NCBI GenBank assembly: GCA_965261915.1
Contig: CBDHDW010000013.1
Span: 1,922,001 to 1,986,000 of the forward strand
From: JAIBDK01 sp965261915
Lineage (GTDB): Bacteria > Pseudomonadota > Gammaproteobacteria > Arenicellales > Poriferihabitantaceae
Reading direction: 5' to 3'
Length of the DNA: 64,000 nt
In this document: positions 17,626 to 28,251 of the stretch, in pieces
Layout: every line of letters begins with the position of its first letter
Numbering within the stretch: the stretch's first letter is position 1
The notes under the pieces: model-generated
What the model was told of the DNA's origin: nothing
Seen by the model: only the letters and a program-made list of their open reading frames with translations
Database searches by the model: none
Position numbers and translations under genes: made by a program

Positions 17626-20052
17626 TGTCACAGAGCACTGTACAGGGCTTCCGTTTTAACGAAAAATATCTGTCGCAAATCCCGGAGCTGCAGGAGCTGA
17701 TTGCGCTGGGGTATGAATACCTCTCACCCGGGCAGGCGCTGGCTTTGCGCGGTGGCAAAACCAGCAATGTTCTACTGGAAAGCGTTTTGCGCGAGCAGCT
17801 GCAAAAGTTCAATCGCATCTATTATAAAGGTCAGGAATACCATTTTTCCGAAGCCAACATCCAGCAAGGCATTCAGAAAATCAAAAACGCCAAATATGAC
17901 GGCCTGCAAAAAACCAATGAAATCATCTACGATCTAATCACGCTCGGTACTGCGCTGGAACAAACCGTTGAGGGCAACAGCAAGAGCTTTAATCTGAATT
18001 ATATCGACTGGAAGCACCATCCAATAATGTTTTCCATGTGGTGCCTGAATTCGCAGTCGAGCGAAACCGCAGCGTGGAAACCGCCAGACCGGATATAGTG
18101 CTGTTTGTGAACGGCATCCCTTTGGCGGTGATTGAATGTAAATCCCCCCAAGTGGAAGCTGATCAAGCCGCCTCCCAAAACATCCGTAATCAGGGTGATG
18201 AGTATATCCCTAAGCTATTTACCTATGTTCAGTTGGTGCTGGGCGTAAACAAAAATACCGCCCGGTATGCAACGGCAGGCACGCCTGCTAGGTTCTGGGG
18301 TGTTTGGAACGAGCTGGAGGATAAAGAGGACAAGATCGCCTCTATCATCAACACGCCACTAAGTGAGGAGCAAAAAGATGCTTTGTTCTCAGGTGAATTT
18401 GCAGCGGCGCGCGGCTTTTTCGATGCGCTGAAAAATGAAGGCGAGCGCCTGCTGACCGAACAGGATAAAGCGCTTTATAGCCTCTGCCGCCCGCAACGCC
18501 TGCTAGAGCTGACCTATCGTTTTACGTTGTTTGATGCCGGGATTAAGAAAATTGCCCGCTACCCGCAGTTCTTTGTCATCCGCTCAATTATGAAACGTAT
18601 TATGCAGCGAGATCGAGGAGGAAAAAGGGTTGGTGGTGTGATCTGGCAAACCCAGGGATCAGGAAAATCCCTGACCATGGTGATGCTGACACGTGCCTTG
18701 GCGTTAAGCAGGGAATTATCAAGCCCAAGAATTCTTCTAGTCACAGATCGTGATGATCTGGATAAGCAGCTGGGCAATACCTTTGCTGCCTGTGGTCTTT
18801 CAAAAAAACGCGCCACCTCTGGCCGTAACCTTGTGAAGCACCTGAAAGACAAGGTCGGCATTATCACCACCCTGATTCACAAGTTTGATAAAGGCCGGGC
18901 GTCTGAGAAATATGTCGATGAATCTCCTGATATTTTTGTGCTGGTGGACGAAAGCCATCGTACAAACTTTGGATTGTTTGCTGCCAGAATGCGTCAGATG
19001 CTTCCCAATTCATGCTATCTGGGCTTTACAGGAACGCCTCTGCTCAAAACAGAGAAGAATAGCTTCTTAAGATTCGGTGGGCTGATTAAACCGCATTACT
19101 CCATCAAACAGGCGGTGAAAGACAAGGCTGTGCTGCCTTTGCTTTATGAGGGGCGGCATGTGGAAATGGCTCAAAATCAGGCCGCTATCGACCTTTGGTT
19201 TGAGCGCCACACATCAGATCTGAATAAAGACCAGCAGGCTGACCTGAAAAGGAAATACGCCCGCGCCGAGATGCTGAACAGGTCCGATCAGGTGATTTAC
19301 ATGCGTGCCTTTGATGTCAGTGAGCATTACCGCGCCAACTGGCAAGGCACAGGCTTCAAGGCGCAGCTGGCGGCCCCCGGCAAGGCTGCCGCACTGAAGT
19401 ATCACGAGTCTTTCAAGGAAATCGGCTTGCTGACTTCAGAGGTCATTATCTCACCACCGGATACCCGTGAAGGGCACGAAGAAGTCGACGAAGGCCCAAC
19501 GGATGAGGTTGGAAAGTTCTGGGGCAAAATGATGCAACGCTTTGGTTCCGAAGCGGAATACACCAAGCAGGTTATCAGCCAGTTCAAGCATGGCGGGGAG
19601 CCAGAAATCCTGATTGTTGTTGATAAATTGCTCACCGGTTTTGATGCGCCCAAGAACACGGTTCTCTATCTTTGCCGGACATTGCGCGAGCATACCTTGC
19701 TACAGGCGATTGCGCGGGTAAACCGACTGCATGAAGGCAAGGACTTTGGTTATATAGTCGATTACGCCAGCGTTCTGGGTGAGCTGGATAGAGCGCTGAC
19801 AATGTACGACGCGCTCGAAGGCTTTGACGAGGAAGACCTCTTGGGCACGCTGACCTCTGTCAATGAGGAAGTGCAAAAACTGTCGCAGCGCTATTCGGAT
19901 TTATGGGATCTTTTCCGCAAGGTAAGAAACAAGCGCGATGAAGAAGCGTTTGAGGTGCTTTTAGCAGATGATGAACTGCGTGAGGATTTCTACGAACGCC
20001 TCGCCGACTACAGCAAGACCCTTGGCATCGCCCTGTCAACGGATAAATTCAT

Positions 20053-21945
20053 CCTGACTTCGACGGTCCACCCCACGCAGATCGCCCACAGCCCAATAAA
20101 CACGCGGGGGTGGTAGAGAAACTGGTTTGTAGTGCCTATCTTAATATTTGTGTTGATTTCGGCAATAGCACAGTGTAAACTCACCCCATGTTCGTTCGCG
20201 TTAAATCGACACCCAATAGCCCAAGACAATCGGTTCAGATTGTTTCATCCGTGCGCGTCGGCGATAAGGTCAAGCAAAAGATTGTGCGTTATGTCGGCAT
20301 TGCCATGGATGACGAGGAGTTGGCGCAGTTGAAGGCTTTGGCCGAGGTTGTCAAGGCGAAGATTGAAGCCCAGCATCAGCCCAGCCTGTTTCCGCCTGAG
20401 ACGGTCGCCAAACAGATGCTTGAGGCGAAAGCAGCAAAAGCTCAATCGTCCAAAGCCACCTTGAATGTTGACCTGAGGCAGATGGTGGAAGAACAACGGG
20501 TGGTGCTGGGCATTCATGAGGTGTATGGCGCGGTCTATCGCCAGTTGTCGTTCGATACCCTGTTGCCGCAAAAGAAGTATCGTGCCTCCACAGAAGCCCT
20601 GTTCCATTGTGTGATGGCACGCATTGCCAATCCTAAAAGTAAGCGCGGCAGTGTGCAGCAGCTGGAGCAGGACTTTGGCGTTTCTTTGTCCTTAGAGAAA
20701 GTTTATCGGATGATGGATCAGCTGGACGATAACACCATCAGCCGGCTGCAAGCGATGACCTGTGAAGGCACGCGATCCTTGTTATCTGGTGCGTTGGATG
20801 TGTTGTTTTTTGACTGTACGACGCTCTATTTTGAGTCTTTCAAGGAAGACGAATTAAAACAAAATGGCTACAGCAAGGACTGTAAATTTAATCAGCCCCA
20901 GGTATTGCTGGCTTTGCTGGTCACCCGCGAAGGTCTGCCGGTCGGCTACGAAGTGTTCCCTGGTGCTACTTTCGAGGGTCATAGCCTAATCAGCGTTTTG
21001 CAGACGATGCAAGCGCGCTATGATGTCCGGAAAATGATCTTTGTCGCTGATCGAGGCATGCTGAATGAAGACAATCTAAGCGCCCTGGATGAGGCGGGTG
21101 CTTATTACATCGTCGGGGCGAAACTAAAACAATTGCCCGCTGCACTACAAACCAGGGTATTGGATAAGTCGGCTTATCAGCCGCTTGGCAAAGACGGATC
21201 AAGCGCAGCCGAGCTGACACACAAGAAGAGACGACTCATTGTCTCACATTGTCCAAAGCGTGCGGATAAAGATCAACATGACCGACAAAAGGCAGTCGAT
21301 CGGCTCATCAAGAAAATCGGTAAAAGCCAGAACCCCAAGGACTTATTAAATAACTACGGCTATAAAAAGTTTCTGATTATCAAGGGAAAAACCAGCCTGA
21401 GTATCAACCAAGATAAAATTGATGCCGAAAGCCGCTGGGACGGACTGCATGGCGTCATCACCAATTTGCCCGATACGCCGCACCAGGAAGTGCTATCACA
21501 CTATCGCGGCTTATGGCAGGTTGAAGAAAGTTTCCGCATCACTAAACACGACTTAAAAGTACGCCCTATCTACCACTGGACACCCTCAAGAGTGCGTGCC
21601 CACATTGCCATTTCGTTCATGGCTTTTGCCTGCATCAGACAGATAATGTATCGAATCAAGCTACAACACAAGGCCTTATCCCCTGCTGTTATCCGTAATG
21701 CCTTGATTCATGTGCAACACAGCGTGTTCAAACACAAGCGCACCAAACAGCGTTATGTCATGCCTTCTCAAATCAATCCAGAAGCAAAAAAAATCTATGC
21801 TGTGATGGGATTAAAAGCGACCACCACAGCTTACCCACTGTACTGATTGATATAATTCTTAAATATCTGGGCATTTGTAGTGCCTAGATATTTTTGTGTT
21901 TCTTTATAAATCAATGACTTATGAGGGTTGACCGTCGAAGTCAGG
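20053..21945 (+). mobile_element. IS1634-family element, copy A (in hsdR)
   Basis: A 1893-bp element with inverted ends CCTGACTTCGACGGTC at 20053 and GACCGTCGAAGTCAGG ending at 21945. The 70-bp target duplication is unusual for most families. It fits IS1634, whose type member in Mycoplasma mycoides is known for long, variable duplications. The element is intact as far as can be read. A second, damaged copy lies at 24845-26760. Confidence 0.9.
20188..21846 (+). CDS. IS1634-family transposase (full length)
   Basis: A 552-residue IS4-like DDE transposase. It opens MFVRVKSTPNSPRQSVQIV and VGDKVKQKIVRYVGIAMDD, as usual for this family. Catalytic regions are DVLFFDCTTLYFES (Asp), MIFVADRGMLNEDNL (Asp) and YRGLWQVEESFRITKHDL (Glu, Y-REK-like). 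No disruption is visible, so this copy could supply transposition for the damaged one. Confidence 0.88.
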   Translation: MFVRVKSTPNSPRQSVQIVSSVRVGDKVKQKIVRYVGIAMDDEELAQLKALAEVVKAKIEAQHQPSLFPPETVAKQMLEAKAAKAQSSKATLNVDLRQMVEEQRVVLGIHEVYGAVYRQLSFDTLLPQKKYRASTEALFHCVMARIANPKSKRGSVQQLEQDFGVSLSLEKVYRMMDQLDDNTISRLQAMTCEGTRSLLSGALDVLFFDCTTLYFESFKEDELKQNGYSKDCKFNQPQVLLALLVTREGLPVGYEVFPGATFEGHSLISVLQTMQARYDVRKMIFVADRGMLNEDNLSALDEAGAYYIVGAKLKQLPAALQTRVLDKSAYQPLGKDGSSAAELTHKKRRLIVSHCPKRADKDQHDRQKAVDRLIKKIGKSQNPKDLLNNYGYKKFLIIKGKTSLSINQDKIDAESRWDGLHGVITNLPDTPHQEVLSHYRGLWQVEESFRITKHDLKVRPIYHWTPSRVRAHIAISFMAFACIRQIMYRIKLQHKALSPAVIRNALIHVQHSVFKHKRTKQRYVMPSQINPEAKKIYAVMGLKATTTAYPLY

Positions 21946-22970
21946 AGGATTTCTACGAACGCCTCGCCGACTACAGCAAGACCCTTGGCATCGCCCTGTC
22001 AACGGATAAATTCATCATGAAAACAGATGAGGCCAAATTACGAACCTATAAGACTGATCTCAAGCGCTTTCAAAACCTAAAAGCATCCGTGAAGCTCCGC
22101 TATGCAGAGGCCATTGAATATCGCGATTACGAGCCAAAAATCAAAAAACTGCTGGATACGCATATTCAGGCCAATGAGGTTATTCAGCTGAATACGCCGG
22201 TTGATATACTGGATGATCACCACTTTGATGCCGTCAAAGAAGGTCGGGGCATTTACTCCGGCAGACCCACCGTTGCCAGGGCAGATACGATTGCGCATGC
22301 CACGAAAAAGGTCATCAACGAAAAAATGGATGAAGACCCTGCGCTCTACGAGAAGTTTTCAAAGCTGATCCAGCAGGCCATTGATGATTTCAAGGCGCGT
22401 CGCATCTCTGATCTCGATTATCTCAGCAAGGTAAGCAAAATTCGTGATTCAGTGGCTTCCAAGGAACATGATGATGTGCCGGACAGCATCAGCGAAAATG
22501 ATGAAGCCTGTGCCTATTACGGTGTTACCAGGCAATTGTTTACGGGTTATGAAATAGCTGTCACCGATGAAATTCTTTGCGAATTGTCGTTGGCAATTCA
22601 AACGGCATTAGAACAGGAAAAAATAGTGGATTTCTGGTACAACGAGCTGGCGAAAAATAAAACAATAGGAGACCTTTGCATAAATCTACCCAGGGCAGCG
22701 TTAAAATGGTGAAAAGATGTTCATTCACTAAACGCTTGAGCACTAAACCATGAGGATACCGTCACATGTCTTGGAAACAAACCGCCCAATACTCGTTCGC
22801 AGATGCCCTTTTAGTGGAGCATAAAGCATTGTCTAAGTTAGATGATGTGCATGAAATTATCGATTGGAAACAGATCGAAAAAACGCTCAGTCATCTTTAT
22901 GCCTCCAAGCGCGGTGTGCCGGCCTATCCGCCTTTGATGATGTTTAAGAGTAACTGCCCAGGTACCCTAA

Positions 22971-23012
22971 GGAATAATTCTCTTGGAATAATTCTCTTGG
23001 AATAATTCTCTT
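22971..23012 (+). repeat. Three tandem copies of GGAATAATTCTCTT
   Basis: The 14-base unit GGAATAATTCTCTT is repeated three times without interruption inside the left end of the IS66 element, upstream of tnpC. Such iterons may bind the transposase or may be simple slippage products. No matching array is seen at the right end. Confidence 0.85.
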
Positions 23013-23045
23013 GCCTGAGGAATCCAAGTGTGATTCATTAAGATT

Positions 23046-24492
23046 ATGATTTTTCCAGACGCACCCAAAGGTTATGTTTCCGTTGAGGCTTATGAAGAGC
23101 TGAAGCAGAAGAATGCCCGGCTTGAACAAACGATAGCCCTGCTTGTGGCTCGCATTGAAGACCTTGAGCGTCGCCTCAGCCTTGAACAGCAGCAACAGTA
23201 GCAAGCCGCCTTCAAGCGACGGCCTAAAGAAGCCCAAGGCTGAACCCAGAACCAAAAGTCTGCGGAGAAAATCCGGTAAAAAGTCAGGCGGGCAGAAAAG
23301 CCACAAGGGAAGCACTCTGTGCCAAACGGCAGATCCCGATCATGTTGAAGATCACTTTCCTTCTGTCTGCGGGCAATGTGGCACACCGCTGTCGCCATCA
23401 ATGGCAGAGGATTACGCCGCACGACAGGTGTTTGACCTGCCCGAGCCACAACCCCTGGTGACAACGGAACACAGGGCACATGTCTGCCTTTGCGGCCACT
23501 GTGGGGAAACAACCAGGGCGGCGTTTCCTCTGGAAGTAAAGGCACCCGTGCAGTACGGGCCACGCATCGCCGGAGTGGCAACATATCTCCAATGCGCCCA
23601 TTTCCTGCCGGAAGACAGACTGGCGCAAATAATGGCCGATTTGTTCAATGCCCCTTTGGTTCCTGCCACTGTGGCCGCCATGAACCGCAAAGCATCAGAG
23701 CGGCTCAAGGGGGTTGCTTCTCACCTGCAGGATGTGATCGCCCAACAGGTCCACGTCAAACATCTTGACGAGACGGGTTTCCGGATTACGGGGTGCCTGC
23801 AATGGCTTCACGTTGCCTGTACACCGCTTCTGGCTTTCTACCGGGTCAGCAGCAAACGCGGTAATCTGTTATCCAATCTCACGGGCTGTATCGTGCATGA
23901 TCATTGGCAGCCCTACTTCACGCTGGATGGTGTTACCCATGCGTTGTGCAATGCACACCATTTACGGGAACTGCAAGCGTTGGTCGAAATCGAACAGGAA
24001 GATTGGGCTGGTCAGATGCAAAGGCTACTGCGGCGTGCGCACCATGTCACACAGGCCGCGCGGGATAAGGGCGTGGCGGTTTCAACGCCGCTTGTTGCGC
24101 TTATTAATCGGCGATACGACAGGATCATCACCGCAGCATTGGATTTCCATGAGGAATTGCCTCCACTCGTGCCGCCAAAACCCGGAAGACGGGGGCGCAA
24201 GAAGCGACGGACAGGACATAATCTGGCTTTACGATTGCGCGATCACAAGGAAGGCACCCTGCGCTTTCTGACAGATCCCGACGTACCCTTCACAAACAAC
24301 GAAGCTGAACGCGACCTGCGGATGATGAAACTACGTCAGAAAATATCGGGCGGGTTCAGGTCTGAACAAGGGGCAGAGGATTTTGCCACCCTGCGCAGCG
24401 TCATCACAACGGCCAGAAAACAAGGATGGAACATCATCGAAACACTGATGATGCCTGCCGATCAGATTATCGCAACACTGAAATACGCTTAA
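23046..24492 (+). pseudogene. tnpC: IS66-family transposase TnpC, frameshifted
   Basis: From ATG 23046 the frame gives MIFPDAPKGYVSVEAYEEL and a leucine-rich ARIEDLERRLSL helix. An extra T near 23181 shifts out of NSSNSSKPPSSDGLKKP, the IS66 hallmark. The downstream frame holds the zinc-binding CGQCGTPL...CLCGHCG, KHLDETGFRI (Asp), IVHDHWQPYF, and FTNNEAERDLRMMKLRQKISG with the catalytic Glu. One base breaks an otherwise complete transposase. Confidence 0.88.
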
Positions 24493-24844
24493 AAACAACC
24501 TGGGCAGTTACGTTTAAGATACTCATTTTACAAGCCTGGTATAACTTAAGCGATGAAGCCTTAGAAGAGCAGATAGCCCGGGATTTAATGTTCCGCCGGT
24601 TTATTGGTTTGAGTCTCAGTGATGCAGTACCCGATCATTCCACTATTTGGCGGTTTCGGAACTTATTACACCGAAAATCTGCTTGATTCTTTATTGGAAC
24701 AAATCAATCATCATCTCGCTAAAAACAGTCTTATTGTTGCTCAAGGCTCGGTCAATATTATCGATGCGACTGTGATTGAAGCGAAGCAATGCCGTCCTAA
24801 AAAGAACCAACAAGGCGACAATACCCAAGACCCGGAAGCGGCCT

Positions 24845-26760
24845 CCTGACTTCGACGGTTCACACTCATAACTCATTGATTTATAAGGAAACACAAAAAT
24901 ACCTAGGCACTACAAATGCCCAGATATTGAAGAATTATGTCAATTAGTACAGTGGGTAAGCTGTGGTAATCGCTTTTAATCCCATCACAGCATAGATTTT
25001 TTTTGCCTCTGGATTGATTTGAGAAGGCATGACATAACGCTGTTTGGTGCGCTTGTGTTTGAACACGCTGTGTTGCACATGAATCAAGGCATTACGGATA
25101 ACAGCAGGGGATAAGGCTTTATGTTGTAGCTTGATTCGATACATTAGCTGTCTGATGCAGGCAAAAGCCATGAACGAAATGGCGATGTGGGCACGCACTC
25201 TTGAGGGTGTCCAGTGATAGATGGGGCGTACTTTCAAGTCGTGCTTAGTGATGCGGAAACTTTCTTCAACCTGCCATAAGCCGCGATAGTGTGATAACAC
25301 TTCTTGGTGCGGCGTATCGGGCAAATTGGTAATCACCCCATGCAAGCCGTCCCAGCGGCTTTCGGCATCAATTTTGTCCTGGTTGATGCTTAAGCTGGTT
25401 TTTCCCTTGATAATCAGAAACTTTTTATAGCCGTAGTTATTTAATAAGTCCTTGGGATTCTGGCTTTTACCTATTTTCTTGATGAGCCGATCGACCGCCT
25501 TTTGTCGGTCATGTTGATCTTTATCCGCACGCTTTGGACAATGCGAGACAATGAGCCGTCTCTTCTTGTGCGTCAGCTCGGCTGCGCTTGACCCGCCTTT
25601 GCCAAGCGGCTGATAAGCTGATTTATCCAATACTTTGGTTTGTAGCGCACTTGGCAATTGTTTTAGTTTCGCCCCGACAATGTAATAAGCGCCCGCCTCA
25701 TCCAGGGCGCTTAGATTGTCTTCATTCAGCATGCCCCGATCAGCGACAAAGATCATTTTCCTGACATCATAGCGCGCTTGCATCGTCTGCAAAACGCTGA
25801 TCAGGCTATGACCCTCAAAAGTAGCACCAGGGAACACTTCGTAGCCGACCGGCAGGCCTTCATGGGTGACCAGCAAAGCCAGCAATACTTGCGGCTGATT
25901 GACCTGTGTCTGATTAACTTGACAGTCCTTGCTGTAGCCATTTTGTTTTAACTCATCTTCCTTGAAAGACTCAAAATACAGTGTCGTACAATCAAAAAAC
26001 AACACATCAAGGGCACCAGGCAACAAGGATCGCGTACCTTCACAGGTCATCGCTTGCAGCCGGCTGATGGTGTTATCGTCAAGCTGATCCATCATCCGAT
26101 AAACTTTCTCTAAGGACTAAAGAAACGCATGAGTCCTGCTCCAGGTGCTGCACGCTGCCGCGCTTGCGCTTGCCTTGCTCTGGGGGGATTAGCAATGCGT
26201 GCCATCACGCAATGGAACAGGGCTTCATGGGAAGCACGATACCGCCTCTGCGACAACAGGGTATCGAATGACAACTGGCGATAGACCGCGCCATACACTT
26301 CATGGATGCCCAGTACCACCCGTTGTTCTTCCACCATCTGCATCAGGTCAACATTCAAGGTGGCTTTGGACGCTTTGGCTGCTTTCGCTTCAATAACTTG
26401 TTTGGCGACCGCCTCAGGCGGAAACAAACCGGGCTGGTGTTGGGCTTCAAGCTTCGCCTTGACGACTTCGGCCAGCTCTTTCAATCGCACTAACTCATCG
26501 TCATCCATGGCAATGCCGATATAACGGACAATCTTTTGCTTGACCTTATCGCCGACGCGCACAGATGAAACAATCTGAACCGATTGTCTTGGGCTATTGG
26601 GTGTCGATTTAACGCGAACAAACATGGGGTGAGCTTACACCATGCTATCGCCGAAGCCAACACAAATATTAAGATAGGCACTACAAATCGATCTCAACAG
26701 AAGACCCCCGTATTGACTGGGCTGTAGGCGATCTGCGTGGGGTGGACCGTCGAAGTCAGG
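24845..26760 (-). mobile_element. IS1634-family element, copy B (in IS5 copy C)
   Basis: A 1916-bp copy in reverse orientation with ends CCTGACTTCGACGGT at 24845 and ACCGTCGAAGTCAGG at 26760, like copy A. It carries a 46-bp target duplication and a frameshifted transposase gene. Small insertions relative to copy A, such as about 18 bp near 25910 and about 13 bp near 26160, show it is the older or less constrained copy. Confidence 0.9.
24944..26625 (-). pseudogene. IS1634-family transposase (copy B), frameshifted
   Basis: The N-terminal part (from 26625, MFVRVKSTPNSPRQSVQIV) is in one frame to about 26165. There ANPKSKRGSVQQLEQ of copy A is replaced by a C-rich stretch and the frame shifts. 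The C-terminal part with FFDCTTLYFES, VADRGMLNED and GLWQVEESFR continues to 24944. A further one-base insertion lies near 26115. Confidence 0.9.
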
Positions 26761-27549
26761 AAAAAGAACCAACAAGGCGACAATACCCAAGACCCGGAAG
26801 CGGCCTGGAACGTGAAAACGGCGGCGGACGGTAAGCGTAAAAGCACCTATGGATTTAAGCTGCACGCCAATACCGATGAAGATGGCTTTATCAAGAAAAT
26901 GACCACTACGCCTGGCAATGTGCATGATTCACAGGAGTTTGACCATCTGTTAGGCGATAGCCGCGGACAAGTTTACGCAGACAGTGCTTATGCCAACAAA
27001 GACAATGACGAGAAACTGGGTAAAGAAAACAATAGAATCCTGCACCGGGCTTATCGCAACACGCCATTAAGGGAGCAACAAAAAACGTAGAATAAAAGGT
27101 ATAGCAGTGTCCGCTATGTGGTTGAACGCACCTTTGGTTTGCTCAAACTGCATCACGGATTAGGCAAGGCAAGATACATGGGGTTAGCCAGAAACAAAAC
27201 CCGCGCACATCTGATTGCCATGAGCCATAACCTTAAAACTGGGATGAATATTTTCAAAGAACTGCAACGTTTAAAGGAGAGTATGCGCCTAAATGGGCAA
27301 TAAAACAGATTAAAACCCACTAAAAGCGGTTAAAAGTGCCGAAATAGAGGCTTTTTGGGTGTCGTATTGATGAGTTGAGAGAACATGGGCGAAAAAATGA
27401 GGCAAATTTATAAAAAATCACGTTGTTTGTGAATTGCGAGGGGTGTTTTGTGGATTATGCAAAAGTCTCAATAGGACATATTGATGATTTTTTCTTTGAT
27501 GTTATGAACCAGGACAGAGTGTTGCGTTTTGATTGTTATTGACCTATTA

Positions 27550-27574
27550 TTAGTTACACCCCTTATGTAACTAA
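27550..27574 (+). promoter_or_regulatory. Perfect 9-bp inverted repeat before the 27587 gene
   Basis: TTAGTTACA at 27550-27558 and TGTAACTAA at 27566-27574 are separated by seven bases. GGAGAG, the ribosome-binding site of the gene at 27587, starts two bases later. The repeat could be a dimeric operator or an RNA hairpin that gates translation. Being palindromic DNA with a 7-base spacer, both readings are open. Confidence 0.6.
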
Positions 27575-27586
27575 ACGGAGAGTAAT

Positions 27587-28240
27587 ATGGCACCTCGAGA
27601 ATCTTATGGCGACAAACCAATGACATCCGCAGAGAGAGTCAGACGAGCCCGTTGGGTCAACCGTTTTGAAGAAACAGCGTTCAAACTTCTAGACATCTTG
27701 AATGAAGTACCGGACCCTCTACCTCGAAAACCTGCAATACCTAATGATCTGATCGAGAAGCTACGACCCTTTATTAGCACTAGCAAACAACCACCAATGA
27801 GGAAATCCGAGATGGACCAAACAGCAGTACGTGTTTTAAAGCTTGGTAACGGTAATCAAGTAAGAAATAAAAAATTGGCAATGCAATTTATTGCCAAGCA
27901 TTTAAACGCCGAAACTATCGACCCTAAGGAAACTGTTCGTACTGCCAATTGGGGCTTATGTCATGTATCAGCTTACACCGACCCAAAAAGTGCCATGATC
28001 AGCACACCCAAGAAAGATGACCAAAATTATGGTGGCGCTGACTGGCACAAGAACGATCATAAGATTCTATTTCGTGATGTTGGTGACGGTCGCTGCATCA
28101 TTTATATCTGCAAGATCGAACGACTTTTTGACTACCCGGAAAAGAAGCGTAATGGTGTAACCTGGGAAAACATCGAGAAACTGTCATCACATACTGAAGT
28201 TCTGAAATCTGAGGAAGTTCTAAAAGAACTGGATGTCTGA
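27587..28240 (+). CDS. Hypothetical protein next to the hsdR ruin
   Basis: A 217-residue soluble, basic protein that I do not recognise. It starts MAPRESYGDKPMTSAERVRRA; the SAERVRRARW segment resembles the start of small phage or nucleic-acid-binding proteins. A middle KSEMDQTAVRVLKLGNGNQV and a C-terminal DWHKNDHKILFRDVGDGRC segment show no motif I can name. The start is well supported by GGAGAG at -10. It is 44 bp downstream of the hsdR stop and on the same strand, so it may be an accessory gene of the restriction island that survived when the system decayed. Confidence 0.6.
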   Translation: MAPRESYGDKPMTSAERVRRARWVNRFEETAFKLLDILNEVPDPLPRKPAIPNDLIEKLRPFISTSKQPPMRKSEMDQTAVRVLKLGNGNQVRNKKLAMQFIAKHLNAETIDPKETVRTANWGLCHVSAYTDPKSAMISTPKKDDQNYGGADWHKNDHKILFRDVGDGRCIIYICKIERLFDYPEKKRNGVTWENIEKLSSHTEVLKSEEVLKELDV

Positions 28241-28251
28241 CGCTTATCCAT

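Larger units (their letters stand above)
19983..22015. repeat. 70-bp direct repeats flanking IS1634 copy A
   Basis: The stretch AGGATTTCTACGAACGCC...GATAAATTCAT at 19983-20052 recurs exactly at 21946-22015, immediately outside the two ends of the IS1634 element. The repeat is hsdR coding sequence present once in an uninterrupted gene, so it is a target duplication. Counting one ambiguous base at each side the length could be 72 bp. Confidence 0.93.
22950..24511 (+). mobile_element. IS66-family element with tnpC only
   Basis: A 1562-bp element with inverted ends GTAACTGCCCAGGT at 22950 and ACCTGGGCAGTTAC ending at 24511; GTAA is the usual IS66 terminus. The octamer GTTTAAGA flanks both sides (22942-22949 and 24512-24519), the 8-bp duplication expected of IS66. 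There are no tnpA or tnpB genes, as in the simple ISBst12-like branch. Confidence 0.93.
24799..26806. repeat. 46-bp direct repeats flanking IS1634 copy B
   Basis: AAAAAGAACCAACAAGG...GGAAGCGGCCT at 24799-24844 recurs exactly at 26761-26806, just outside the IS1634 copy B ends. In IS5 copy A this sequence is present once, in the transposase gene, so it is a 46-bp target duplication. Confidence 0.93.
22766..27303 (+). pseudogene. IS5-family transposase (copy C), in three pieces
   Basis: The N-terminal piece runs from MSWKQTAQYSFADALLVEH at 22766 to the IS66 insertion. The middle piece, 24520-24844, carries QAWYNLSDEALEEQIARDL and loses a few bases near 24672. The last piece, 26807-27303, includes GQVYADSAYANKDNDEKL and the C-terminal helices. 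A TAG follows ...REQQKT at 27088, so copy C was also decaying by point changes. Confidence 0.88.
22669..27469 (+). mobile_element. IS5-family insertion sequence, copy C, holding IS66 and IS1634
   Basis: Outer ends GAGACCTTTGCATAAATC at 22669 and ...GCAAAAGTCTC at 27469 match copy A. Direct repeats AATAG at 22664-22668 and 27470-27474 are its target duplication in hsdR. The 1.3-kb element is expanded to 4.8 kb by an IS66 element (22950-24511) and an IS1634 element (24845-26760) inserted in its transposase gene. Confidence 0.92.
17625..27542 (+). pseudogene. hsdR: Type I restriction endonuclease HsdR, broken by a frameshift and two insertions
   Basis: Start ATG 17625 (overlapping the hsdS stop) gives MSQSTVQGFRFNEKYL. 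A one-base loss near 18022 shifts the frame: ...DWKHHP should continue NNVFHVVPEF. Motifs are ARPDIVLFVNGIPLAVIECK (nuclease), TQGSGKSLTM (Walker A), LVDESH, GFTGTPL and DKLLTGFDAPKN. Insertions lie at 20053-21945 (IS1634) and 22669-27469 (IS5 composite). After the latter the frame resumes GHIDDFFFDVMNQDRV and ends with TGA at 27540-27542, so the 3' end of the gene is still present. Confidence 0.9.

Noticed and set aside
22971..23012. CRISPR-like short repeats
   Set aside because: Units are contiguous 14-mers without spacers, and no cas genes are in the window.
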